The notes under the pieces were generated by a model. The model had not been told where the DNA came from, made no database searches, and saw only the letters and a program-made list of their open reading frames with translations. DNA of 33,936 nt from CAZMMV01 sp964567475 (GTDB taxonomy: Bacteria; Bacillota; Clostridia; Tissierellales; Tissierellaceae): NCBI GenBank assembly GCA_964567475.1, contig CAZMMV010000012.1, positions 1-33,936 on the forward strand. The letters run 5' to 3'. Of this stretch, positions 23,189-31,714 are shown piece after piece (the first letter of the stretch is position 1; each line of letters opens with the position of its first letter). The position numbers were made by a program, and so were the translations under genes.

Positions 23189-24250
23189 ATGGAAAGTAAA
23201 GCTAAAGACCCTATGAATAAGGGAGCTTTAAATAGTGAGAGTATGCTAATTGTATCATCTACACCTCATCTTAGATCAGATGAATCTGTTAAGAGGATAA
23301 TGTTAGATGTAATAATAGCATTAATACCAGCAGCTATAGGTTCAGTATATTTCTTTGGTATTAATGCATTAAAATTGATACTTATATCAGTAGCATCAGC
23401 ACTATTTTTTGAAGCTGCAATACAAAAAATGTTTAAAAAAGAAGTCACTATAAATGACTATAGTGCAATTATCACAGGAATGTTACTTGCTTTTAACTTA
23501 CCGGTGAATTCACCTTGGTGGATTCCAGTATTTGGTTCAGGATTTGCAATTATTGTAGTAAAACAGTTTTTTGGAGGATTAGGTTCTAATTTTATGAACC
23601 CAGCATTAGCAGCAAGAGCTGTATTAGTTGTTTCATGGCCAGGTATCATGACTAATTATGTTCTTCCAGGAGTAGATTCATTAACAGGTGCTACACCACT
23701 TGCTATGTTGAAACATGGATTTGTAGATGGAACAGCCACTGCTACAGTTACAGAAGCCGGAATACAACTGCCAACATTAATGGATATGTTTGTAGGAAAT
23801 ATAGGAGGTTCTATTGGTGAAACATCTGCATTATTACTATTAATAGGTGGATTATATCTAATTATTAGGAAAGTAATAAATTGGAAGATGCCAGTTGTAT
23901 ATATAGGAACTACTGCTATATTTTTACTTTTACTAGGAGTAAGTACAGATCATATTATGTATCATCTTTTAGGTGGAGGACTTATTTTAGGAGCGTTCTT
24001 CATGATAACGGATTATGCATCAACTCCAGTTAATCCTACAGGACAATTGATTGTTGCAGTAGGAGCAGGTATCTTGACTGCTTTAATTAGAGTTAAAGGT
24101 GGATTCCCTGAAGGGGTATCTTACTCAATATTACTTATGAACGTAGCAACTCCACTAATAGAAAAGTTTACAGCACCAAAAATCTTTGGTAGAGAAGATA
24201 CTGGTTTGCTTGGTAAATCAAAAAATAAATCTGAAGGAGGAGCTAAATAA
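23189..24250 (+). CDS. rnfD: Rnf complex subunit D (membrane flavoprotein)
   Basis: A 353-aa polytopic subunit, homologous to NqrB, with about nine or ten transmembrane helices. Covalent FMN is expected on T169 in the LTGATPLAML motif, a reaction carried out by ApbE in this family; no apbE lies in this window. GSNFMNPALAARA and ITDYASTPVNPTG are conserved family segments. The ATG follows AGGAGG. Its stop codon overlaps the rnfG start by one base. Confidence 0.95.
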   Translation: MESKAKDPMNKGALNSESMLIVSSTPHLRSDESVKRIMLDVIIALIPAAIGSVYFFGINALKLILISVASALFFEAAIQKMFKKEVTINDYSAIITGMLLAFNLPVNSPWWIPVFGSGFAIIVVKQFFGGLGSNFMNPALAARAVLVVSWPGIMTNYVLPGVDSLTGATPLAMLKHGFVDGTATATVTEAGIQLPTLMDMFVGNIGGSIGETSALLLLIGGLYLIIRKVINWKMPVVYIGTTAIFLLLLGVSTDHIMYHLLGGGLILGAFFMITDYASTPVNPTGQLIVAVGAGILTALIRVKGGFPEGVSYSILLMNVATPLIEKFTAPKIFGREDTGLLGKSKNKSEGGAK

Positions 24251-24798
24251 TGAAAGAGACTTTAAAACTAGGATTAGTACTTTTAATAATAACTGTTGTT
24301 TCAGCAGGAATATTAGCAGTGTCTAACAATGCGACTAAAGATGTAATAGCGCAATTAGAAATAGAGAATAGTTTAGCTGCTCTTAGAGATATATTTGGAG
24401 AAGGATATGAATTTGAAGCAATAGATGAAAGTTTAGAAGATGAAATAATTTCTGACAATCCATCAATAGTAGAAATATATGAAGTTTTAGAAGGAGAAAC
24501 ATTAGCCGGATATGCTATAAAAACGGTGACTGGCGGATATGATGGAAATCTTATAGTGTTAACAGGTATTTCTGCGAAAGATAGTCAAATATTAGGAATG
24601 AGACTATTAGAACATGGAGAGACACCAACTTTAGGAGGTCAGGCAGAAAAACCTGAATTCTATGAAAGATTTCCCGGGGAAAGTATAGACGAGGAAGTCG
24701 ATGTTGAAGTTATATCAGGTGCTACAGTTACTTCTAAGGGAGTTATAAAAGGTGTAAATATTGCTAGAGAGTTATATAACAATGTGTTATCAGATTAA
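24250..24798 (+). CDS. rnfG: Rnf complex subunit G (FMN-binding)
   Basis: A 182-aa subunit with one N-terminal membrane anchor (about 7-25) and an extracytoplasmic FMN-binding domain. The flavinylation motif SGAT at 157-160 puts phosphoester-linked FMN on T160. EHGETPTLG at 121-129 and the GGYDG loop are typical of the family. It begins on the last base of the rnfD stop codon (TAATG), with the GGAGGAG ribosome-binding site inside rnfD. Confidence 0.95.
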   Translation: MKETLKLGLVLLIITVVSAGILAVSNNATKDVIAQLEIENSLAALRDIFGEGYEFEAIDESLEDEIISDNPSIVEIYEVLEGETLAGYAIKTVTGGYDGNLIVLTGISAKDSQILGMRLLEHGETPTLGGQAEKPEFYERFPGESIDEEVDVEVISGATVTSKGVIKGVNIARELYNNVLSD

Positions 24799-24815
24799 TA
24801 TATGGAGGTGTAATC

Positions 24816-25439
24816 GTGAATCTATTTAAAATATTTAAAAATGGTTTGATAAAAGACAATCCAATATTTGTTCAATTAATAGGTATGTGTTCCGTTTTGG
24901 CGGTATCAAGCAGTGTAACCAGTAGTTTAGCTATGGGATCAGCAGTAACCGTAGTTTTAGTAGGATCAAACTTAGTAGTATCAGCGCTTAGAAAGGTAAT
25001 ACCAGGTAAAATTCGTATACCTGCATTTATTGTAATTATAGCAACTTTTGTTACTATAATAGAAATGTTTCTTCATGCCTATGCCCCATCCATATATAAA
25101 TCACTAGGTATATTTCTTCCATTGATAGTAGTTAACTGTGCTATCCTTGCTAGGGCAGAAGCCTTTGCATATAAAAATGGAGTATTGCCTTCAATTATTG
25201 ATGGACTTGGTACAGGAATTGGATACACTATAAGTATTACAGTACTTGGAACTGTAAGAGAAATACTTGGAGCAGGTACATTTATGGGTAAAACTTTATT
25301 TGGAGAAGCTTTTCAACCTGCAGGTATATTTATAGCGCCACCAGGAGCTTTTATTGTTCTTGGAATTTTAATAGCACTATTTAATATAGCTAAAAACAAG
25401 AAATCACAACAAGAAACATATAAAGCAGAAATGAAATAA
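24816..25439 (+). CDS. rnfE: Rnf complex subunit E (membrane)
   Basis: A 207-aa six-helix membrane protein of the RnfA/RnfE/NqrD/NqrE family. With RnfA it forms the pseudo-symmetric core that binds an intramembrane [2Fe-2S] cluster; the conserved VNCAI with its Cys lies in the middle helix. The start is GTG, seven bases after GGAGGTG. The C terminus ends in a short cytoplasmic Lys/Gln-rich tail. Confidence 0.94.
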   Translation: MNLFKIFKNGLIKDNPIFVQLIGMCSVLAVSSSVTSSLAMGSAVTVVLVGSNLVVSALRKVIPGKIRIPAFIVIIATFVTIIEMFLHAYAPSIYKSLGIFLPLIVVNCAILARAEAFAYKNGVLPSIIDGLGTGIGYTISITVLGTVREILGAGTFMGKTLFGEAFQPAGIFIAPPGAFIVLGILIALFNIAKNKKSQQETYKAEMK

Positions 25440-25451
25440 GGAGGGAAATAA

Positions 25452-26024
25452 ATGAGTATAACAACGATTTTAATATCAACAATATTTGCTAATAACTATG
25501 TTTTCGCTCGTTTCTTAGGTATATGTCCATTTTTAGGAGTATCGAATAAAATGGAAACTGCTGCAGGAATGGGAGTTGCAGTAACGTTTGTAATTACACT
25601 ATCTTCTATAATCACATATTTTATTCACACATATATATTAGCACTTTTAGGGCTAGAGTATTTACAAACAATTGTATTTATATTAGTTATTGCATCATTA
25701 GTTCAGTTTGTTGAAGTAGTAATTAAAAAAGTATCACCAACACTTTATAATGCATTAGGAGTTTATTTGCCTCTTATTACTACTAACTGTATAGTGCTTG
25801 GTGTTGCAATATTAAACATACAAGAGGGATATAACTTAGTACAAACTATATTTAATGGTATAGGTGCTTCATTAGGATTTGTATTAGCTTTAATACTTAT
25901 ATCAAGCGTAAGAGAAAAACTTGAAATAATAGATGTACCAGAAGCTTTGGAAGGTATTCCAATAGCATTAGTTACTGCAGGATTAATGTCCATAGCCTTT
26001 TTAGGCTTTAGTGGAATTGTATAG
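25452..26024 (+). CDS. rnfA: Rnf complex subunit A (membrane)
   Basis: A 190-aa six-helix membrane protein homologous to NqrE and to RnfE. It starts with the usual ANNYVFARFLGICPFLGVS segment, in which the Cys is conserved, and repeats the TTNCIVLGVA motif in the matching later helix. The ATG follows GGAGGG, 12 bp after rnfE. Confidence 0.95.
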   Translation: MSITTILISTIFANNYVFARFLGICPFLGVSNKMETAAGMGVAVTFVITLSSIITYFIHTYILALLGLEYLQTIVFILVIASLVQFVEVVIKKVSPTLYNALGVYLPLITTNCIVLGVAILNIQEGYNLVQTIFNGIGASLGFVLALILISSVREKLEIIDVPEALEGIPIALVTAGLMSIAFLGFSGIV

Positions 26025-26035
26025 GAGGTTAAATT

Positions 26036-26851
26036 ATGAAAGAAATTTTAAATCCAATGCTAGTATTAGGAGGATTAGGTTTTATTTTTGCAGTACTTTT
26101 ATCTGTGGCATCACAAGTATTTGCTGTGGAAGTAGATCCTAAAGTAGATGAAATAAGAAATGCATTACCTGGAGCAAACTGTGGTGCTTGTGGTTTTCCT
26201 GGATGTGATGGATTAGCAAGTGCAATAGCAGAAGGAAAGGCTGCTGTAAATGCGTGTAATGTAGGTGGCCAAGCAACTGCAGAAAATATTGCAAACATCA
26301 TGGGAGTAAATGCAAGCAATGTAGAGAAAAAAGTAGCTACAGTACTTTGTCAAGGAGACTGTGATAAAGCTAAAGATAAATATGTATATAATGGAATAGA
26401 AGATTGTAGAATAGAAAGTATTTTACAAGGTGGAAGTAAATCTTGTTCTTATGGATGTTTAGGATGTGGAACATGTATGGATATATGTCCTTTTGACGCC
26501 ATACATATGGAAAATGGAATAGCTGTAGTAGATAAAGACAAGTGTACAGCTTGTATGAAATGTATTGAAGTTTGTCCTAAGTCTATTATTGAATTAGTTC
26601 CATACGATAATCAATGTGTAGTAAAATGTAAAAATGAAAATAAAGGAAAAGAAGTAAGAAATGATTGTAGTATAGGTTGTATAGGTTGTCAAATCTGTGT
26701 TAAAAATTGTCCAGTAGAAGCAATTGGATTTGAAAACAACTTAGCAAAGATTGACTATGATGTATGTATAAATTGTGGAATTTGTGCTTCTAAGTGTCCA
26801 ACTAAAGCCATATTCTCAAGTAAAGCTAAAGAAGAAAAGAAAGTATCATAA
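26036..26851 (+). CDS. rnfB: Rnf complex subunit B (polyferredoxin, electron entry)
   Basis: A 271-aa subunit that accepts electrons from ferredoxin. One N-terminal membrane helix (about 5-25) precedes a four-Cys cluster domain (CGACGFPGC and a fourth Cys). Four ferredoxin-type motifs follow: CLGCGTCMDICP, CTACMKCIEVCP, CIGCQICVKNCP and CINCGICASKCP. That gives about five [4Fe-4S] clusters, more than the three of the E. coli-type protein and in line with clostridial forms. The ATG follows AGGAGG. Last gene of the operon, followed by a strong terminator. Confidence 0.96.
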   Translation: MKEILNPMLVLGGLGFIFAVLLSVASQVFAVEVDPKVDEIRNALPGANCGACGFPGCDGLASAIAEGKAAVNACNVGGQATAENIANIMGVNASNVEKKVATVLCQGDCDKAKDKYVYNGIEDCRIESILQGGSKSCSYGCLGCGTCMDICPFDAIHMENGIAVVDKDKCTACMKCIEVCPKSIIELVPYDNQCVVKCKNENKGKEVRNDCSIGCIGCQICVKNCPVEAIGFENNLAKIDYDVCINCGICASKCPTKAIFSSKAKEEKKVS

Positions 26852-26873
26852 CTAAGGCATTATAAGTTAATTT

Positions 26874-26917
26874 AAGGAAATATATATTATTTTGAAATAA
26901 TATATATTTCCTTTTTT
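26874..26917 (+). terminator. Terminator of the rnf operon
   Basis: A perfect stem of 19 bp (26874-26892 with 26895-26913, the innermost pairs open to form a small loop) has GG/CC near the base and a run of six T residues at 26912-26917. Confidence 0.92.
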
Positions 26918-26950
26918 AATTCACTAAATTGTAACTTGTAAATAAAAAAT

Positions 26951-26977
26951 ATTAATGGTAAACTATTAATGTATAAT
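26951..26977 (+). promoter_or_regulatory. Possible promoter and imperfect palindrome before the NusG-II gene
   Basis: A perfect TATAAT (26972-26977) is preceded by a 20-bp imperfect palindrome with ATTAAT at both ends (26951-26970). No good -35 is present at 16-18 bp, so this may be an activator-dependent promoter, or chance in AT-rich DNA. Confidence 0.3.
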
Positions 26978-27003
26978 TACGTGATATATAGAGGAATGAT
27001 AGT

Positions 27004-27384
27004 ATGACAAAAGCTGATAAAATCCTAATAATAACAATTGTTATAGTTAGTCTTGTTTCTTTAGGATTTATTAAACAAAATATAACAGGATACAATGAAA
27101 AATATGTAAGTATACAGGTTAATGGCCAAGAAATCAAGACCATAATATTTGACAAATCAGTAATAGGAAAAACTATTCCCATTAAAACAAAATATGGATA
27201 CAATTTAATTGAAATTGGAGATGAAAAGGTTAGAGTAATAGAAGCAGATTGTCCTGATAAATTAGATGTAAAACAAGGATATATTTCTGAGTCTAATCAA
27301 TTAATTGTATGTTTGCCAAATAGATTAGTTATTGAGATAAAAGGTTCAAAACAAACAGGGATAATTGATGATATTAGCCATTAG
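27004..27384 (+). CDS. NusG domain II-containing protein
   Basis: A 126-aa protein with one N-terminal membrane anchor (about 7-23) and an extracytoplasmic NusG domain II (about 35-118). It is recognised by the pattern of IQVNGQEIKTI, the central EIGDEKVRVIEADCPDK and the closing CLPNRLVIEI. The usual motif in relatives has a second Cys after DCPDK; here that position is Asp (KLDVKQG). It lies 14 bp before the Gx-like gene, a pairing common in Clostridia. The function of this family is not established, and it is not the transcription factor NusG. Confidence 0.85.
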   Translation: MTKADKILIITIVIVSLVSLGFIKQNITGYNEKYVSIQVNGQEIKTIIFDKSVIGKTIPIKTKYGYNLIEIGDEKVRVIEADCPDKLDVKQGYISESNQLIVCLPNRLVIEIKGSKQTGIIDDISH

Positions 27385-27398
27385 AATGAGAGGGAATT

Positions 27399-27917
27399 AT
27401 GAAAAAATTAAATAAAATTGTTTTTTTATCTCTATTAGTATCAATAGGATTAGCATTATCAGTCTTAGAGACTTCTATTCCTTTCCCAATCCCGATACCA
27501 GGTGCAAGATTGGGATTATCTAATATTGTAATATTAGTTTCTTTAATTATTTTCGGATTTAGAGATACTTTCATTGTAAGTATTTTAAAAAGTATTGTCC
27601 TTATGTTGGTTACTGGAAGTATATCTAGTTTTATATATAGTATTTCAGGTGCCATACTATCTACTATAGTTATGTTTATAGTATATAAATACTTTTCAAA
27701 TATGTTTAGCTTAATAGGAGTAAGTATTTTTGGAGCAGTTGCACATAATACTGCCCAGGTAAGTGTAGCTACTGTTATAATGAACAATATAAAGATTTTT
27801 TCTTATTTACCTGTATTGCTTTTACTGAGTCTATTTACAGGATACTTTGTAGGAGTTTCATCTAACTATATATCTAAAAATTTAAGAAAGAATTTTTATT
27901 TCATGGAAAATAGATAA
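27399..27917 (+). CDS. Gx transporter / heptaprenyl diphosphate synthase component I family membrane protein
   Basis: A 172-aa protein with about five transmembrane helices. The family signature FPIPIPGARLGLSNI follows the first helix. Databases name such proteins heptaprenyl diphosphate synthase component I, but the fold resembles the substrate-binding (S) subunits of ECF vitamin transporters. A transport role for a small precursor is therefore as likely as an enzymatic one. No polyprenyl synthase gene is next to it. It follows the NusG-II gene with 14 bp between and precedes maf by 10 bp, all with good ribosome-binding sites. Confidence 0.82.
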   Translation: MKKLNKIVFLSLLVSIGLALSVLETSIPFPIPIPGARLGLSNIVILVSLIIFGFRDTFIVSILKSIVLMLVTGSISSFIYSISGAILSTIVMFIVYKYFSNMFSLIGVSIFGAVAHNTAQVSVATVIMNNIKIFSYLPVLLLLSLFTGYFVGVSSNYISKNLRKNFYFMENR

Positions 27918-27927
27918 GGAGAAAATT

Positions 27928-28506
27928 ATGAAAGATATAATATTAGCATCTTCATCTCCAAGAAGAAAAGAACTTTTGGATAAATATAATTTAAATTTGC
28001 AGATATTTCCTGCAAATATAGATGAACATTATATAGAAGATGAACTTCCAGAACAAGTTGCAATGTCTTTGGCATTGGAGAAGGCGCTATGGGTTGAAAA
28101 ACATTTTAAAGAAGGAATTATAATTTCTGCTGATACAATAGTAATATTAGAAAATAAGATTTTAGGTAAACCTATAAATGAAAAACAAGCATTTTATATG
28201 TTAAAGGCTTTAAGTGGAAAAGAACATGAGGTGATTACAGGATTTAGCATAATAGAGGCAAATACAAATTTAAAAGTAGTTGATTTTGAAAGTACTCTTG
28301 TTAAATTTAGAAAAATTTCAGATAATAAGATTAAAAGATATATAAAGACAAAAGAACCTATGGACAAAGCAGGAGCATATGGCATACAAGGTTATGGTCA
28401 AGTTTTAATAGAAAGTTTAAATGGCTGTTATTCTAATGTAGTAGGATTGCCTATAGGTAAACTTGATTACTTATTGAATAAAATTTTTAATATAAAAATA
28501 TTATAA
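27928..28506 (+). CDS. maf: Maf family nucleoside triphosphate pyrophosphatase
   Basis: A 192-aa house-cleaning enzyme that hydrolyses dTTP/UTP or modified NTPs to monophosphates. The N-terminal SSSPRRKELL motif, the ISADTIVILENKILGKP segment with the catalytic Asp, and the late DKAGAYGIQGYG loop are all present. Maf is usually placed beside radC and mreB in Firmicutes, as here, where septum and shape genes cluster. ATG after AAGGAG. Confidence 0.94.
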   Translation: MKDIILASSSPRRKELLDKYNLNLQIFPANIDEHYIEDELPEQVAMSLALEKALWVEKHFKEGIIISADTIVILENKILGKPINEKQAFYMLKALSGKEHEVITGFSIIEANTNLKVVDFESTLVKFRKISDNKIKRYIKTKEPMDKAGAYGIQGYGQVLIESLNGCYSNVVGLPIGKLDYLLNKIFNIKIL

Positions 28507-28522
28507 ATAAGCAGGTGTTTAT

Positions 28523-29230
28523 ATGGAAAAGGATATAAAACTTCAAAAAAACTGTACTATTAAGGAACTTCCTATTACTGAAAGGCCGAGGGAAAAGCTT
28601 TATACCCATGGTGCAGAAACACTTTCAAACGAGGAATTAATAGCCATAATAATTAGAACTGGAAGTAGAACTGAATCAGCTGTAGAATTATCAAAAGAGT
28701 TACTTAGCAAAGATAATAGAGGTCTGGTGTATCTAAGAGATACAACTCTACAAGAATTAATGGAAACTAAAGGTATTGGAGAATGTAAAGCTTCACAAAT
28801 ATTGGCTGCAATTGAACTTGGAAAAAGGATTAATTTTTTACATGCATTAGATAAAGTTAAAATAAATCAACCAAATACAATTGCAGACCTTTTTATGGAT
28901 GAAATGAGATATTTGCAGAAGGAACATTTTAGGATTGTATTATTAGATACAAAAAATCAAATAATAGTAACAGAAGAAATATCTGTAGGAACATTAAATG
29001 CGTCGATAGTTCATCCTAGAGATGTTTTTAAAGTAGCTATAAAGAGAAATGCCAACTCAATTATCTTAATACATAATCATCCTAGCGGCGATCCAGCTCC
29101 AAGTAGAGAAGATATTAATATAACTAATCGATTAGCTGATGTAGGAAATTTAGTTGGAATAAAAGTGTTAGATCACATTATTATTGGTGATAATAAATAT
29201 ATAAGTTTTAAAGAAAGAAGATTAATATAG
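28523..29230 (+). CDS. radC: RadC family JAB-domain protein
   Basis: A 235-aa UPF0758/RadC protein. An N-terminal helix-hairpin-helix part (about 20-95, with LSNEELIAIIIRTG and GIGECKA) precedes a JAB/MPN metalloprotease-like domain (about 112-235) with the zinc motif HNHPSGDPAPSRED and the upstream Glu in TEEISVG. The old DNA-repair assignment is weak and the function remains unclear. It sits between maf and mreB, as in many Firmicutes. A 17-bp tandem repeat covers its stop codon. Confidence 0.93.
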   Translation: MEKDIKLQKNCTIKELPITERPREKLYTHGAETLSNEELIAIIIRTGSRTESAVELSKELLSKDNRGLVYLRDTTLQELMETKGIGECKASQILAAIELGKRINFLHALDKVKINQPNTIADLFMDEMRYLQKEHFRIVLLDTKNQIIVTEEISVGTLNASIVHPRDVFKVAIKRNANSIILIHNHPSGDPAPSREDINITNRLADVGNLVGIKVLDHIIIGDNKYISFKERRLI

Positions 29231-29251
29231 GATAAAAATTAATATAGGATA
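29221..29251 (+). repeat. Tandem repeat across the radC stop codon
   Basis: ATTAATATAGGATA occurs at 29221-29234 and again at 29238-29251, a period of 17 bp. The first copy holds the radC stop codon and the second lies in the gap before mreB, so the repeat probably arose by slippage. Confidence 0.75.
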
Positions 29252-29272
29252 TACTAGGAAGGAGAAAAAGAC

Positions 29273-30304
29273 ATGGGATTATTTAATGGATTTGTAAAAA
29301 ACATGGGAATTGACTTAGGAACAGCAAATACTTTAGTTTATATAAAGGGAAAAGGTATTGTAGCAAGAGAACCTTCAGTTGTTGCTATTCAAAGAGATAC
29401 TAAACAAGTACTAGCTGTAGGGGAAGAAGCTAAAAAGATGATAGGTAGAACTCCAGGAAATATCATAGCTATAAGACCTCTTAAAGATGGGGTAATAGCA
29501 GATTTTGATGTGACTAAAAGTATGTTGAAATATTTTATAAAAAAAGCAACAAAGAGGAGAACTTTTTTTCAACCACGTGTTGTAGTATGTGTGCCATCAG
29601 GAGTTACTGAGGTTGAAAAGAGGGCCGTAGAAGAGGCAGCTATACATGCAGGAGCAAGAGATGCATATTTGATAGAAGAGCCAATGGCATCTGCTATAGG
29701 AGCTGGATTACCGGTTCATGAGGCGACAGGAAGCATGATAGTGGATGTAGGTGGTGGAACAACAGAAGTTGCCATAATTTCCTTAGGTGGAATTGTTACA
29801 TCCAAATCTATTAGAGTCGGTGGAGATGAATTAGATGTTTCTATAGTGAATTATATAAAGAAAGAATATAGTTTAATGATAGGTGAAAGAACTGCTGAGG
29901 AAATAAAGATAAATATAGGAACAGCAAATAGTGAGAGTGAAATTTCTAATATGGATATTAGAGGAAGAGATTTAATAACAGGTCTTCCAAAAACTTTAGA
30001 AATTAGCTCACAAGAAATTTATAGTGCAATGAAAGAACCTATATACAATATAGTAGATGCTATAAAATTAACTTTAGAAAAGACACCACCAGAGCTAGCT
30101 TCAGATGTAATGGAGCAAGGTATCATGCTAACTGGTGGAGGTGCTATGTTAGATAGCTTAGATACTCTAATAATGGAAGAAACAGGTATACCGGTGCACA
30201 TAGCAGAAAACCCATTGGATTGTGTTGCTAAGGGTACAGGTCAGGCTTTAGATAGCATTGATATATTGAAGAAAAGTTTAAGCCAAAATAAAAGAATAAA
30301 TTAA
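29273..30304 (+). CDS. mreB: Rod shape-determining actin homologue MreB
   Basis: A 343-aa bacterial actin that forms membrane-bound filaments and directs lateral wall synthesis. Phosphate-binding loops are visible as DLGTANTLVYIKGKG (residues about 14-28), VDVGGGTTEVAI and LTGGGAML; EEPMASAIGAG is also typical. The N-terminal MGLFNGFVKN is amphipathic and likely helps membrane contact. The ATG follows AAGGAGAA. It begins the mreBCD-PBP2 cluster, 11 bp before mreC. Confidence 0.97.
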   Translation: MGLFNGFVKNMGIDLGTANTLVYIKGKGIVAREPSVVAIQRDTKQVLAVGEEAKKMIGRTPGNIIAIRPLKDGVIADFDVTKSMLKYFIKKATKRRTFFQPRVVVCVPSGVTEVEKRAVEEAAIHAGARDAYLIEEPMASAIGAGLPVHEATGSMIVDVGGGTTEVAIISLGGIVTSKSIRVGGDELDVSIVNYIKKEYSLMIGERTAEEIKINIGTANSESEISNMDIRGRDLITGLPKTLEISSQEIYSAMKEPIYNIVDAIKLTLEKTPPELASDVMEQGIMLTGGGAMLDSLDTLIMEETGIPVHIAENPLDCVAKGTGQALDSIDILKKSLSQNKRIN

Positions 30305-30315
30305 GTGGTGATAAT

Positions 30316-31206
30316 ATGTCTTTTTTTAGAAGAAATAAAGAGAGAATGGTGGTAACATTAGTTGCTATCATTCTAGTTATTATAATAGGTTTAACTAGTA
30401 AAGAAAGAAAATCTTTAACTAAAATAGAAATAATAACTGGTAATATATTAACCCCCATAAATAATGTAATAAATATTGGATCTAAAAATATTTATGATTT
30501 TTTTGCTGAACTAAAAGATATAGGAAATTTAAAAGAAAAGAATCATCAATTAACGGAAAAGGTAGCCATATTAGAAGAAGAAAATAGGAAACAAGCAAAT
30601 ATAATAGGTAAAACTGATTTTTTGAAAAACGAAGCTAAACTTTTAGAAAATACAAACTTTACCTTGATTTCAGCTCGTGTAGTAGGTAAAGAACCAGGTA
30701 ATTGGTTTGATAGATTTACAATTGATAAAGGTACTAATGATGGAATAAAAAAAGGTGATACAGTTATACAAGGTATAGAAATTGACGGAAACATGATAAA
30801 AGAAGGAATAATAGGAAGAGTTGTAGATGTAGGAGATAATTGGGCTAAGATAGTTACTGTAATAGATAAACTTAGTAAGATATCCTTTAGCGTTATAAGA
30901 ACTCAAGATGGGGGTATTATATCTGGTAATGTAAAGGGAGAAGTATCAGGAGATTCATATGATGATAAGGCAGATTTAATAAAAGGATATTTATATGATA
31001 ATAAGGCAGATTTAATAAAAGGGGATAAACTAATTACATCTGGTCTTGGTGGAAGTTATGTTGAAAATATTTATATAGGAGAAGTAGAGGCAGTTATAAG
31101 TGATGATGAAGATTTGATGAAAAGAATATTGGTTAAGCCTGCAATTGATTTTAAAAAATTATATAAAGTTTATATAATTTCAGAAGGGAATGGAGAAGCT
31201 ATATGA
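30316..31206 (+). CDS. mreC: Rod shape-determining protein MreC
   Basis: A 296-aa bitopic protein that links MreB and the wall-synthesis enzymes outside the membrane. A membrane helix (about 11-26) precedes a coiled coil (about 60-95) and the two beta-barrel domains, with ARVVGKEPGNWFDRFTIDKG and, in the second, LITSGLGG. An in-frame tandem duplication of 12 residues (216-227 and 228-239, both containing KADLIKG) lies just before that conserved turn. Its DNA copies are nearly identical, so it is recent. The stop overlaps the mreD start (ATGA). Confidence 0.95.
   Translation: MSFFRRNKERMVVTLVAIILVIIIGLTSKERKSLTKIEIITGNILTPINNVINIGSKNIYDFFAELKDIGNLKEKNHQLTEKVAILEEENRKQANIIGKTDFLKNEAKLLENTNFTLISARVVGKEPGNWFDRFTIDKGTNDGIKKGDTVIQGIEIDGNMIKEGIIGRVVDVGDNWAKIVTVIDKLSKISFSVIRTQDGGIISGNVKGEVSGDSYDDKADLIKGYLYDNKADLIKGDKLITSGLGGSYVENIYIGEVEAVISDDEDLMKRILVKPAIDFKKLYKVYIISEGNGEAI
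30961..31022 (+). repeat. 36-bp in-frame tandem duplication in mreC
   Basis: Positions 30961-30986 and 30997-31022 match at 25 of 26 bases, with a period of 36 bp. The linking bases are also related (TATGAT before each copy). The reading frame is kept, adding 12 amino acids. Confidence 0.9.
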
Positions 31207-31709
31207 TTGTTTTTATATTTACTCTATTGATTTTATTGAACTTCTTTTTGCAGAGTTCTGTTTTACCATATATTAGTGTATTTGGAGCGGTTCCAAATAC
31301 ATCTATTATAATAATTATTTGCATTTCATTATTTAAGGGAAGATTTTATGGTGCGATCTTTGGCTTAATAATAGGCTTATTACAGGATATAATATTTAGC
31401 CCTATAATTGGCATAAATGCTTTTATATATTTCTTTTTAGGATATTTTATAGGAACAACAGAAAACAAGGTAATTAGAGATAATATTCTAATACCTATTA
31501 TATTTTCAATACTAGCTGTTATTTATTATAATTTTTCATATTATATTTTTACATATTTTCTTTCACAAGAAATTCCTTTCTTATCTTTTGTAAAAAAAGT
31601 TTTATTGATAGAAATGGTTTATACAACACTTTTATCTATTCCAGTTTATAAGACATTTAATAGAGTCTTCACATCTCCCAAAATAAGTTTTACTAGAAAA
31701 AAGAGGTGA
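31203..31709 (+). CDS. mreD: Rod shape-determining protein MreD
   Basis: A 168-aa protein with about five transmembrane helices that completes the MreBCD shape complex. The family pattern is seen in the second half of the first helices (SSVLPYISVFGAVPN), GRFYGAIFGLIIGLLQDI and the GINAFIYFFLGYFIG segment. It starts inside the last codon of mreC (ATGA overlap), so the two are translationally coupled; the end lies five bases before the PBP2 start codon. Confidence 0.92.
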   Translation: MIVFIFTLLILLNFFLQSSVLPYISVFGAVPNTSIIIIICISLFKGRFYGAIFGLIIGLLQDIIFSPIIGINAFIYFFLGYFIGTTENKVIRDNILIPIIFSILAVIYYNFSYYIFTYFLSQEIPFLSFVKKVLLIEMVYTTLLSIPVYKTFNRVFTSPKISFTRKKR

Positions 31710-31714
31710 GAAAT

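Noticed and set aside
27374..27787. 137-codon minus-strand ORF opposite the Gx-like gene
   Set aside because: It is the shadow of a hydrophobic membrane protein gene; no ribosome-binding site or family pattern was seen.
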